Shown: piece by piece, positions 13,261-25,290 of the stretch
Layout of the letters: each line of letters starts with the position of its first letter
Numbering within the stretch: position 1 is the first letter of the stretch
From: Panaeolus papilionaceus
Taxonomy: Eukaryota; Basidiomycota; Agaricomycetes; Agaricales
DNA: 64,000 nucleotides
Direction of reading: 5' to 3'
Assembly: GCA_015501605.1 (NCBI GenBank)
Contig: JADNRZ010000019.1
Span: forward strand, 434,001-498,000
Translations under genes and position numbers: made by a program
Notes under the pieces: generated by a model
Seen by the model: the letters and a program-made list of their open reading frames with translations, nothing else
What the model was told of the DNA's origin: nothing
Database searches by the model: none

Positions 13261-16200
13261 GATGTCCCACAATGTTCTTGACATCGAATCCCCGCTGATG
13301 CAAATGGTCATCTGTCATCTCTAGGTCAAATTTATATAGAGGAGAACGAATTTGTATTGTGCATTCTGAGCGTGCTTACATAGCCTCCCCAACGTGCTAC
13401 ACACACATGATAAGATAAGGCTACTTGGTTATCAGTGAATTATCTCGGCGAATCGTAGCTGAATTACCATCTGCCTTGGGTTTTAAATCGAGGGTCGCAT
13501 TGACGAGTGACGGCGAAGTCGTAGGACCACAAACAGGAATGTTTGCAGTCACAGGTCCACTCGTTTCATACCTAATACAGGGGACAACAACAATGCCAAC
13601 TACAAACAGGCCGCCGTCGCACCTCGATTGCCTTCCCTCGTTAAAAGTGGATCAGGTTGATAAGTATCCTGCAGTCGGCCTCGGAGAAGCAGGTACAAGA
13701 TCGCAAGTATAACGGAACTGCTAGATGGAGATTAGATAACATTCCGATGAAAGTGTCCCGAACTCCCAGATTATCCACAAACTCCGAGCATAATTAGCAC
13801 TAGTTGACAGCATGAAACGATGTTCCAACTTCATCAAATTGGTTGGTTTCATCACTAGAAGCGTATCCCGAACCATATCGGACATCGTATTGCGGCATGT
13901 ACGGCCTCAAACCAAAGAGCCACAGAGATTCGGGAAAGTTGTTATTGAAACCCACTGCGGACGACTCGAGAACGAGATAAGATTACTTGCATAGCGCAGT
14001 GGGCTTGTATGTGCTATGAAACGGGTGAGGATTTAATACTTAATGTACAATCATCGGCGCTCAATACTGCAAGTGCAACCAAAGCAGTCACTTTAGCGAT
14101 AGGTTTAAATGAAATCTGACGCCCATATGGCGCGTGTCCAGCGTAGCATCCTTGTCGCTTGCGTTTAGCGGCCGTCGAGTTTTATGGAAGCTGACAATGT
14201 TTCATCAACGGAGCACATCACAGGCTCTACGTATATTGCGCCGAAATTAATCTCAAATGTGAGCAAGAATGTTCTTTACTCGTTCGTATGCAGTGATTCC
14301 CACCATCGTGCTGGTGTGCAGCAGCTTTTCTGCGCCGCCGGGATTACGGTACAACTGTATTCTGTACATTCATTGTGCTGGAATGAGATTGAATACACGA
14401 CGCAATGATGCATTATGATGGAACAAATACAAAGCAATACCCATACAATGTGTGGAGTGGTCCTGCGCGACACTGCCATTGCTCTGTTCCCAGATGTTCC
14501 TACAACCATCATCTGTGTGCTGTTCGCCGCTTGACACTTATAAATTGCACAACAAGCATCAAGTTTAAAGTCTGATTTTTTGGACTCTTAAGGCCCGTTG
14601 GATATCAGATATGATAACAAGACGGTACTCATTAGCAGTCACAGGCTTGTCGTATTAGATAGGCAAAGATAACCGATGGAGCTTTCTCCAGTCGTCCCTT
14701 TTTGTGACAATTAAACTCGTCCAGTCATCACTGGCTGCGGCCGGGTAGAAATTTCGTTTACTGTTAGCTGATTTCCTTAAATTGTACAGCCCAGCCTCTG
14801 TACTTAGACGACTGGAAGATTTCTGTTGACAATGCGCGACCGAACTCGCGTCATCGTTTTATCCGGGACCCATTCTATAAACAGCTCGACGCGGAACTCG
14901 ATGATTTAAAACGCCTCTTTCACCATTGGCTTCGAAGCTAACTTTCCACGCCAAGTATATAAACGCGAGAAGTGGCTCCTGCGAGCCTATTCAGCTCGCA
15001 TAATCAGAAATTTCTCATCAATGGCCCACACCTGGCTGCATGCATCCTACGGCTGGGTAAAAAATACATCACTTCCCCGCGCTGCGCAGCACAAATGATT
15101 CGGATCTTCGGCGTTTGCTATCTTGGTGGCTGGAGGAATGTATGTTGACTCAGGCCCGACTCCGAATCTGTACTGACCATCCCAAGAAGTGCGTGATAGA
15201 GCCCGGGGGAGTGAAATATCGACACAGATACCAAAATGATGATCCGGGTTATTGGTCAATTGAACTTTCCGGTTGTTTCATAGGTCTTCTGTCGCTCATA
15301 TACTAGTAGAACGCTCTAAGACACTTAAAAGGAGCTTAGAGAAACCGTCAAAATTAAGAAGACGCAGATGATAATGTCGTAGCTGATTCGTAGCAAATAA
15401 AACACCCCATCGATAGAATATTATAAAACGTTCGCTGGTATGTAGGTCTAGTAATTGCAACATCGGAGTTATGCAGACTCCTTAACGAAACGACGCGATT
15501 GGAGCATATGCTTTTGGATCGGTTCTAGTTAACGAGCACTTCTGCGGTTTTACTCCCATATTTTAGGTGGACCGAAGTCCAAATCAGACTGTGGCCATCG
15601 GAGAGCTGTAATAGCCTACGCTTTGTTGGAGCCAAGTCAAGGCTACGACGGTCCCCAATACAAATGCATGTCGGCAGAGAATTGCCGCGCAGCGTTTCAA
15701 GAACACACCTCTACCTCGAGGTTGAAGTAAGGGCTTGTGTAGGATTCTGATGCGAGTAAATCACGACGCTAGTTGTGGTGGGCGGTACTAAGCCGCGGAC
15801 TCATCCATGGTTTTGCGCTACATAGGAACTGAGCTTGAGATCGGACACAATAGCTCTTCGTTATAGCTCCACGGATATGCACAATGTGTACACAGACGCC
15901 GAAAAACGTTTGAATTTAGTCCTGTATATCATGACTCCTCGACGTTCACTCGGACAACCTGACAGCCTTAAGATAAGCTAGCAGGGAGTCAACGTGATAA
16001 TCAAAACACCTTCAACGTCACAGTGTTAAACCACAACGAGGCAGCATCTACACAATCAATCACCATCGCTCCTTCACCTCGATCGAACGGCACAGACCCA
16101 TAAGGAATTTCAGGGTTGGTGACCCTTGATTCCCCAAGGTGGAATCAACATCGACCTTTTAATTACAGTCGGATTTCAACGCTCGGTCGTTAAAATGGTA

Positions 16201-16658
16201 GGACGGAACCCAGTAATCGGCCTGTGTAAGGGGCTGTTAACATTGGATTGTGAGATTCAGCGAGAATCTAACACGAGGCCTCCTCATGGTCTCGAACCCT
16301 TCCGTTATCTTTGTGTATCTTATCGAATTATTATCTATTGAGTCCGTTCGATAATACTGAATGTAACGCCCTAACGGTTAGGTTGAATGAAGCGCAGAAT
16401 GCACCAAGATCTACAAAGCAGACAGAAAGTGTTATCGAGTGAGGCGGATTCAGTTGGTATTCTCGATGTAGGTTTATTGAAACACTTCTCGCACCCTACC
16501 ATGGTCGAGACCACTGTGACATTGACTTTTTTGTCTTTTCGTAGCTTTGTGACAAAGATAATTAACTGTCAGATCGTGGATATATCATGAGTTTGACGTC
16601 GCGTCGTATGTTGAACTGATTGCAACAACGACTCATCACGCAGTATTTATGATTAGAT

Positions 16659-16667
16659 ATCTGATAA
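16659..16667 (+). promoter_or_regulatory. ATCTGATAA candidate iron-repressor site
   Basis: Exact nonamer in non-coding DNA, about 0.1 kb from the 3' end of the molybdopterin-synthase pseudogene. No nearby intact gene explains it. Confidence 0.3.
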
Positions 16668-16771
16668 AGATGAATTATCTGGTGTGAGTATTGGCACAGG
16701 TCCAAAGGTAGCCCGTGAATCATCTCAGAGCAATAGTGTTGAGCGCATATGCGACTAGTTGGCAATACGAT

Positions 16772-17034
16772 TTAACCTCCTGAAACAGGGCAGATGACCC
16801 CAACCTCGTCCCCCCCTCTCAAAATCACCTTTCCCTCCTCTCTCTCATCCACCATCTCCAGATCAACGCTTCATTTGACATCCTCCAGAACCCCTTTCAA
16901 AGCAGGGTCTCGGTTCATAAGGAGTGAAGGAAGCGAAGACAGCGGTAACCCCGACTCTGGGATGACAAAAATTTCGGATGATCGGCCTGTCGCTAGGAGG
17001 CAGCAAAGTAGAGAACTGTGATGATCGTCGACAT
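16772..17034 (-). pseudogene. Molybdopterin synthase sulfur carrier (MoaD/CnxG) pseudogene
   Basis: This is a degenerate full-length relative of the intact gene at 62997-63269. It keeps the start region (M-S-T, then TVLYFAAS), the core LEDVK...VDLEMV, and the terminal VICPVSGG followed by a stop at 16774-16772. Lesions include a TAG replacing a Ser codon about 13 codons in, a TGA replacing the Trp after DVK, and a net length that is not a multiple of three. It is therefore a dead copy, and the fit over its whole length indicates a gene duplication rather than a random fragment. Confidence 0.85.
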
Positions 17035-18803
17035 GGTGGTTGAGGATCAAGAACTGATTGCACAGATAAGGTAAGACCCATGTCTATCATATTTCCCCAC
17101 GACGTCGAAACTTGACCGATGCGGAAAATGACCGGAAAATGGGGTCTTGGACGATGGAGGTTGAATGGATTTGAACTTGAACTTACGAGCCATGATGAGC
17201 ATACCTTTGAGAGATATATCTGATAACCCGTCAGTTTACATCCCTTGTGCGTCTTGAAACAGCACTGGGGTGGTGATGGCTAATCACTCTTGCAAACAAC
17301 GGAAAGTAGTGTTCAAGTTGAAGTGGTGAGAAGCGCTTCAGTGGGCAACTTCAACTGCCTCCACTTTTTTGAGTGCTTCATCGCGCAGTCTCCTGAACAG
17401 GTCCTCAGAATTCTGGAGTAGCAGCCATGGACGAGTTTTCACGTGGCTCGCATGCATGATTTGTGTTGCATACTCCAATTTTGTTGTTGCTACGGGCAAG
17501 ATCCAAAGACAAATGTAAAAGCCTGAACCTCGACGGATATCTGAATCGGGTTCAAGGTAGACTGGCCAAGTGCTTTCAATTTTAAACGATTACTCAATGA
17601 CAGTCTGATTCATCAAGTGCACTGAAGGGCACTTAACACTGCACCGGCCTGACAATCTTGATGATTGCATTTCAGTACTATGAATTCCCTTTCTATTATG
17701 ATCACCTCTGTACTATAATTCATGGACAATTATGATAATGGAAGCACTTGTCTGAAGCAGGCCGATGCATCTGCACGGCACAACAAGTCCATTAATGTAC
17801 GCACATGTACAACGTCTTCAAGTGCGGGAAACAGCACGGGCAATGCGAGAGTCACCCCTTGCTTGCTGCCGGATGTGTAATAAGGCGCGATTGTTAAGGG
17901 AAGAATGGACGCAGCGCTCCATGCTGTAGTTTCAAACATTGCGTGAGTGAGATTACATAGGAAGAGCAACTCCACGAATGATCCATACACTGTAAGCATG
18001 TTTCCGAAACCGTCCTGTTAAGTTAGGGGTTCGGTGAGCTACAGGCATAATACAGGACCGAGAGAAAGGCGTATGGGTAGAGCGTTCACAACGGAAAGTA
18101 CTGAGAAATATATTTATTAGACATTGGAAACTGTCAGCATGCGGACAATTCACTTACTGAACAAATCCAGATAGCAGATTGCGCCGTCACGGAACGTCGT
18201 AGTGACCAGTGATGAACCGCCGCCATTGAGTGGGTTGCGGAAGCCAGTCACGAGGAGAGTTGATTTCCCGTTAGAGGTGTTCCTCGGGACGTGTGGGTGA
18301 AAATTCATTGAAATAACGACCTACAATCTAATCTTATCCGCCACTCTTGACTCTCCACTTCCTCCTCGTCGCAGCCGATCGAGGTGCGCTCGAGCCTCAT
18401 TGTTGCAAGGTAAGAGTTGCAGGCGACATCCAACAAAACCAAGAGTTCCACTTGCGCCAAAATATATGGTATCCATGTACTATCATGGTCATGTGCTGCC
18501 CACCTATTTAAATCTAGCTCAATGTCCGGGACATATCCCGTGGTCGCTGTTACGTTGACGCGAGACGTCCTTATAAGGGTGTCTTCAGTCCACAATCCCC
18601 TTTAAATAGTAAGAACGGGTCCCAGGATGGCTACGTATTTCAATGCAATATAGATAAGAAAACCCGCGCAACTAATCATTCCATCTTTTCACCGTGACCC
18701 CCATCGTGGCACAATTTAACCCATCTACCATCCCGCAGTAGGTGGTATATCGGAAATCCAGCAGATTTCAACAGGCATCCGTGTTTCAGAACACTTGGCA
18801 CAC
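17035..18803. other. Intergenic region, no recognised gene
   Basis: It contains short frames only. A hydrophobic minus frame at 17730-17999 has no identifiable domain. The last few hundred bases should hold the promoter of the plus-strand LRR-like gene. Confidence 0.4.
17218..17226 (+). promoter_or_regulatory. ATCTGATAA candidate iron-repressor site
   Basis: Exact nonamer about 0.2 kb upstream (on the minus strand) of the pseudogene start. It is the sixth and last exact match I found in the window. Confidence 0.3.
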
Positions 18804-20299
18804 ATGGCTGAATGGTCAATCACCAATTACCCTTCGGTCGTAATCGAGGAAGCTGTCGACATTCTCCGTGAGGAGGAGGATTACGAGACTCTCAAGTCTC
18901 TCTGTCTCACAGCATCGGTTTTTCAAGATGTGACCCAAAAGGCGATTTTTTACAAGGCGAGCATCACCAATCCCGCAGACCTTTCCGGCCTATCCCGCCT
19001 TCGATCCATCGACCAGCAAACGAAACGCATTGAGGCAATGTACACATCCGTCATGGCTCGTGAGGAGCTGGCTCGATATGTCAAAGTTCTCGAGCTCGAT
19101 ACCCACAACGCCAGCATCACAACACCACCCATCATGAACTATGCAGCCTATCTCTTGTTAAAGTTCACGCGCGTTGAGAAGTTTACTCTGTCATCCGGTA
19201 CGGAGCTCAAGAAGGTCCAAGGCACAGTATTGGAGAGTGCCATATTTGCCGTTCTTGCAAGCCCATCACTGACCACGGTCGAATTCTCGTCATTCGTCCT
19301 GCTTGTACCCATGCACCTCCTCAAACTTGGCCCCTCTGTCACAAATCTGTCTTTCACAGACGGAACAACCTTCCAACCCTTCACCATCCTCGAACTCCTC
19401 GGCAAAATTTGCGCTCCCTCTGGACCACAGGGTGTTGATATACTAGAACATTACCCCGGAAGACACTCAAAATCAGAGGCTATCAAAAAGAAGGTCTACA
19501 TCGAAACGCTGGAAATCGGTGGCACCTATTCGGTCTTGCTATTGATACTCAATTCGATGCTTCAGTCGGACTATTGTCATCTCGACCTTTCCCGGATTAT
19601 CACATTCAGGGTGACCACGGGTGGACTAGTTGAAGATCCTTTTCCTAAGGGCCAACCGTTCAATACGCCACACTCGTGGGCCGACTTCATGCAGGTTCTT
19701 AAGAATTTTTGCGATCTCCTTAGGCATAATCTGCGATCCCTCCATTTGACCGATGGACAGCGCGGTAAGCACTGCTACATATATCGTTCAGTTTTTGCTC
19801 TTCTTTACACTGAAGTCGATTGATCACAGGATTCTTCTTCCCTGAAGATCTTACACTCAAGGATTTCCCCAAACTGGAGGTTCTAGCGGTTAGTTTAAAC
19901 GAGGACAAAACCGGACTTGAAACTACCTCGACAAAGAAGTTATTCGATTTCCTTGGTCGCGGCAACATTATGTCGAAGCTGGAGGTGCTGTTCCTCACCG
20001 TTGAAAATCAACCCCAGAAACGACCGGTTGATATACGGCGTGAACATGTATTTTGGAAGGAGCTGGAGACCATATTAAGCAGTCCCGCATTTGTCAAGTT
20101 TCAGGGACTCTGCATAAGCGTTATTCTACGATATCACTGGCTTCCGAACCAACCTTCTGGGGGTGCGACGAAGAGGACGTATCAGGACCAGGTTGAGCTG
20201 TCTTCGCTGTGGACAGATGCCTATACGGCACCTTTGATGCGTTTGCACAAGAGGTTTGCTCTCAAGGTTATATACCATTACTTGCCCGCTTTTGGCTAG
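18804..20299 (+). CDS. F-box/LRR-like protein (basidiomycete family)
   Basis: Two exons, 18804-19764 and 19830-20299, are joined by a 65-nt intron (GTAAGC donor, CACAG acceptor) in matching phase, giving about 476 aa. The N-terminus (about residues 8-50) resembles a degenerate F-box helix set (P-S-V-V-I-E-E-A...L-K-S-L-C-L-T-A). The rest has the irregular L-x-x-L spacing of basidiomycete F-box-associated LRR proteins, such as LRSLHLTDGQRG and FPKLEVLAV. Such proteins usually act as SCF ubiquitin-ligase adaptors, which is inferred here. The start is the ATG at 18804; an in-frame TTG just upstream is ignored. The gene is next to a co-oriented P-loop GTPase gene. Confidence 0.7.
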
Positions 20300-20958
20300 T
20301 TGTAGTAGGTTTAATAAGGCTTCACGACTTCGTACCATATACTGCTGTCCTTACGATCCTTTGTACTATGTATCGCGCCAAAATGATGTCTTTTTTTTTT
20401 TTTTTGATGACTGCAAGTTAAACGCCATTGTCAGTCTCGGCCACAAAAAGGCTAGGTACCACATAGCTACTGCGTCAATCGACCTCGGTGCTCGACATAA
20501 CTGGTGGCTGCGAAGTCTGTGTCGATGTTTCCCTCTCTCGACGGAGCTCGGCATTATTCTACTTATTTTGGCTTCCCCTTCGGCGACGCCGCTACCGTGG
20601 GCGCACACCTGTCAATGTGAGAATGGAATGATGATGTCGCGATTGCAATCAAGCATCATGGGGTCTCCGGTCATCCCTTGGCGACTTACCTCAGAACCAC
20701 AACCGTCAATCTTAGCTCCTCGTCTTCTGCACGTCGTTTAAATTAACGTCCAAGTTGTGTTCAGGTTCGGAATACAAGGAGGAAAGACCTGGACTGGTGC
20801 AGGCGACAGCACAGGGTTTCTTGGCTCGTTACAGCAGCTGCCTGAAGGACTCATTATAAACCAACAGTGGAGTCTGTTTACTTCTATTACAAGAAGAGCA
20901 ACTCGACGGGATAGACTATTTCTGAACTCTCCCACCTGGTTCAAATCATATAGTCAAT
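20300..20958. other. Intergenic spacer with a poly-T run
   Basis: It contains a run of about 15 T near 20390. No supported coding exon is seen. Its right end should be the promoter of the GTPase gene. Confidence 0.4.
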
Positions 20959-22420
20959 ATGCCACCAGGATTGCGTACAGATATAACGGTATGTGCAGGA
21001 TAATGCGATACTTGTCGCTGGTCCAGGTTGAACATTTGATATGTTTCTTCTTTCCAGGAACGCTTCATTGAGATTTTCAATCCAGAGCGCAGGAAATCGT
21101 CTAAAGACTTGCTTGAAAGGTCAGACACCGGCATTTCAGTCGACACATCGGATGACAAAATAGGTGGTCAAGAAGATAGGTACGTGATGTGGTTCTGGAA
21201 ACGGTTCTCTAGTTGTGTTCCCAACCCTAGAACTGATAGCATCGAACGTCTACAGAACCACAGTAGCGTCACCTGTAGAAGATGGACGTACACGCGGGGT
21301 TGTGGGTAATGCAATCCACCACTGCATGGATAGTTTTAAGAGATGCAAGAACACTCTTACCGGAGCGAGAATGGCGCAGCTGAAGGATATCGACGCTGAG
21401 GACGATATCGTCATTCTGTACGTGGTATACACTTCCCAAAGCGACTATAAACACTAACAGCCACCATTCCGCACCCTCAGAGTCATGGGTTCAACGGGGG
21501 TGGGGAAAACGACTGTATGTGATCCGTTGCGACTGTTTGTGCACCCACCCAATGTTAATCGCTGACTCCTCACTCCTGCTAGTTCATCAAATCCATTGCA
21601 GGAACGGGAGAAGGTGTAGAGTACCTGAATACGGATATTGGACATAGTCTTGCAGCTGGCACCAAAATCGTCAGCTGTGTCAAAATCCCCATACCAGAGA
21701 CCAAATCCAGCATCGTTCTCGTTGATACACCCGGGTTTGACGACCCAGAGCGCACAAATGCCCAAATTCTGGAACTCATTGCGAAATGGCTGGAGCAGTC
21801 GTCAGTCTTTCTTCCTCCTCAAACCCTACATACAGCTTGAACTGACCTTGTGGAACAGGTATCGCGAAAAACGACTCATCAATGGAATTATATACCTTCA
21901 CCGTATCACCGACATCCGATTTGATTCAGGCGCCTCAGATACGCTCCGACTCTTCCAACATCTATGTGGAGGTCATGTCTTCGGGCACGTCGCGCTCACT
22001 ACATCAATGTGGAATGAAGTGCCGCCTACGGCAATGGCACAAGCCCGCGAAAAAGAGGCAGAGCTCAAAGACACTCACTGGAGGCCAATGTTGCTCCGCA
22101 TGCATCCCTCCCTTGTTGCACGATTTGACTCCACAACAGACGACACGGCGAGAGACACTGCTGTTGAGGTGATCTGGAAGCTGATTCAACAAACGACTGA
22201 CAAGAATGCATTGTTGCTGCAAAAGGAGATGGTGGATGAGAAGAAGACGTTGATCAAGACCAAGGCAGGGAAGGCAGCATTTACAATGGAAGAGAGGGTC
22301 GCGTGGCAACTGAAGCGTGTAACTGAGGTTTTGCGGTTAAAGGGCCTCCAAACTCGCGAGAGCGACGTCGCTCAGACTAGTAGTTCTCAGATGGGGGATG
22401 TGGATGCAGGCAAGGGTTAA
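20959..22420 (+). CDS. AIG1-like P-loop GTPase
   Basis: Six exons: 20959-20988, 21058-21179, 21256-21417, 21481-21514, 21583-21800 and 21859-22420. Phases are consistent and the product is about 375 aa. Introns are 58-76 nt. The G1/Walker A motif GSTGVGKT lies at about 108-115 and is split from the following exon by an intron. The G3 motif DTPG lies at about 164-167 in LVDTPGFDD. The segment GIIYLHRITD follows, as is usual in the large basidiomycete AIG1/septin-like GTPase group. The C-terminus is charged and coiled-coil-like with many Lys/Glu. No signal peptide or membrane helix is seen. GTP hydrolysis is inferred from the motifs; the cellular role of these expanded fungal GTPases is unknown. 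The first two exons are less certain than the G domain. Confidence 0.8.
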
Positions 22421-24038
22421 ATAATATGCACGTACTAGATTATGTAACGACCATTTCACGATTTGACTGTTGTATTATGTATCTGTAAATATGTTATTCT
22501 ATTTAGGAGTGTACTTAGCCACAACGAGGTTGATATGCGCGATTACATGTTGGGCATGGGTATGGGTGCGTTTAGCTCAGGCCCGTTTTTTGTAGCCTAG
22601 GGAAAGAATTGACAAGTCCATGGAGAGAGTTAACACGACTCGGTGTCGTCGAAGGCCAGATGAATTGGCCAGTGGGTTGAGATCTTGTTTCAACGCGACT
22701 CTTGAAACAGATGTTGAAATTTCTATCTTCTGAGTGGGAATAGCCGTTAACATCCAGAAGAATTGCTGGATATTGATTTCACCCGCTCATTTTGAATTCT
22801 GGGATTTCGTGGACAATTCGAGTTCGTGACGACAGAAGGGAGTAGACGATCCCACTTAGGCGATGATGGCTTCATAAAAATAAACATGAGGCAATGACAA
22901 CGCTGTAGAGCTCTATACATCTCATGATGTACGATAGCACAGTTCAGTGATCTGGATGGTAAAATTGATTACAAAACGACAAAATAGGGAAGACAGGGCT
23001 TACCTCTAATGCGGGGAAAACAACTGTCCGGTTTGAGCTTCCAGAAAATCGAGCCAATTCAAAGGTGAATGCAGGAAACCCGAAAGCTTTGTGATTAACA
23101 CACGTAAGGTGGCATATCTGGCGACGTTGCATGATGGCAAAACTTGTCGTTGGGTTTCCAAATGTCGCGACATCCTGAGGGAGAATGTAGCCAGGAAAGT
23201 CGTGAGTTCATTTTGAAGCTATTCCATTCAATAACCCAGGAAATGTGTTGACTCTTTGTTAAGGGGAATAATAGCTAGGGTAATTTCCCCTCACAAGGCG
23301 TGTTGGCCCCACAAACGTATCGCATTCATAGCTGGGCGAGTAAAATGCGGAAAAAAGGCTCCGCAAGCTTCATGATAGGTCTTAACCCTCTTCCACGTAT
23401 CCGTATAACATTCAGGTAAGGTGCTATGCCAACTCAAACGCTGGAATCTGTATGTAGTAAACAAGATCGTGCCTCGCTCTCAGACCAGTCCTTGAAAATT
23501 TAAAAATAAGCAGTGAGATATCATATTAAAGATAAAACTTACCAGATAAACTATCAGATAGCAATTTAGTCTTACCACATATTAATTGACAGAAACAAGC
23601 GGGACACTTCAAGTTCAGTCGCCTCACACTCTGGAGAACACGAACGGAGAAAGCAAATCTCCGAGATCCAGCATAATAGAAAGCTTTTGGCAGGTTTCTT
23701 AGACGAAGAGAATTTGCAACAAATTCCGTTGGTATTGCAACAAGCACAGTAAATAATTCAACAGGAGGTGAGATGGTGGTAAGAGAAACAGGGGAAGGAA
23801 ATGTGTTCTGTTTCGGCGTCTTGCTCGAACGCCATTGATTTGCGATCCAAGCAATGTCAAACAAAGGTTCCGTCCAGTCAGCACCATCGCGTCGCGCCAT
23901 CCTTCACACATATTTGCCATTATCCAACCATTATATACTCATTACTCATCGTATTTTTCTGAATATTGTGCTCGTTTAAATTTCTCAGTGTATTTGAAAC
24001 CTAAAAGTGTGCACATTAAAGCACCTTCAAATCAGAAA
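22421..24038. other. Intergenic region with possible eroded coding sequence
   Basis: A 124-codon minus frame at 23526-23900 and a 62-codon one at 22944-23132 show no domain I recognise and no consistent splice partners. A TATA-like sequence (about 23930) precedes the histone-like relic. Confidence 0.35.
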
Positions 24039-24590
24039 ATGGGTAAGTAGTGGTCTGTCTGCTTCATTTTCGCAATCATAAGGACTTCTGACGCATTTTT
24101 TTGACCTAATACGACTTCAAAATGGCGAAACTTATGTGAGCAATTTTTCAGTGATGTATCCTGTCCCGTCGCAGACAGCGGTCAAGGACTCAAAGATAGG
24201 AATGTGAGATGCACATTGTCGGTGGGCCGTTTGGTCCGTATTGGTCGGGTCTTGGTTCAAGGCAGTGTCGAGCAGACAACGGGCATTGCAGAGCATTTCT
24301 TGGAAGTTGGAATCAGTTCTCCAGCCCAAATTTACTGCGGTCTTGGAAAGCATCGGGAGTGTAAGGCATTATTTGACACCATCTCTGTACATCTATCAAT
24401 TTACAGCCGAGATTGCGTTCTTTGGCCCGTAGCGCGCTTACATCGTTCAGATGACGCCACGCTCTCACCCATCGAATAGAAGCGCCTGCGCGTACCACAT
24501 CAGTATCAGGTCTCGAATCTCATTGGGTCTCTCATGACATATGGAACCATCCGAGAGGTCCAGATACGAGGCTGTATCTTGCTGAGTATG
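24039..24590 (+). pseudogene. Probable histone H2A.Z-type relic
   Basis: Four H2A-type segments occur in the correct order but in shifting frames. They are DSGQGLKDR...SVGRLVR (compare the VGRIHR region), PKFTAVLES (compare YTAAVLEYL), TAEIAFFG (compare TAEILELAG) and MTPRSHPS (compare ITPRHLQL). The Thr-Pro-Arg form favours H2A.Z over canonical H2A. The second and third segments are separated by an intron-like GTAAGG...TTTACAG. An ATGG|GTAAGT start exon lies at 24039. Frameshifts and stops make it non-functional. A chance resemblance cannot be fully excluded. Confidence 0.45.
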
Positions 24591-25290
24591 ACCTAAGGGT
24601 TTGACTATCCCCACATACCTGTTGCGCTTTTTCACTTGTTTCGATCGCTCAAACGTGCGAGGAAGTGGTGAGGAAGAAGGCGGTCATGAAACGGATTTAT
24701 GCCCTCAAATGGCGCCATAATTGGCACGAGCAGTGCAGGTTCGCAACGCACTCGTAGAAATCCAGTCTGAAAGGCACCTTAAGTCCTGAATCGATCCTCA
24801 ACAGTCCTCAGAATGCACCCCGAATTTCGGATCTACTCGGTCATGTTACAATGACAGGAAAACCTTAAGCACGGAACTTGGATGGACCGCCATCAACATG
24901 TCGGTCACGGCCAACTCTAATGCTCGATAGCAGGTGTACGGACATTTTATTTATTGACAGACCTTCTACAGGAAGCTCAGATAATTGGAATGGTTTTCTC
25001 TCTTGTGCTGCGTACCCAGTTTTTCGAGAGCAAGCAAGGACATCCCTGAGAAACCCTGCGTTCTTGACATTCTAACCGGTTACCGGATCCACAAACTCCA
25101 AGACTCTAACATGACAAAAACAAATCACATGAGGCTTGGCGGGGTTGCATGATCGGCTATGTTTCTTTTGGTCCGCTCCATATAACTGACAATCCTTCCA
25201 TAACTCGATTTCAGTACCCACCGTTACCCATTATCAACGAACATTTACATCAAGTTACCCTCACATTCTTTTTGAGTGTTTCCAACCACG
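24591..25290. other. Intergenic region, promoter side of the F-box gene
   Basis: No coding exon is recognised. The sequence directly before 25291 is AT-rich and presumably carries the promoter of the following plus-strand gene. Confidence 0.4.

Larger units (their letters stand above)
11750..16771. other. Gene desert without recognisable genes
   Basis: About 5 kb in which the longest frames are about 95 codons, with no family motif, splice-supported exon series, tRNA or transposon terminus that I can recognise. The only notable site is the ATCTGATAA at 13252. Confidence 0.5.
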
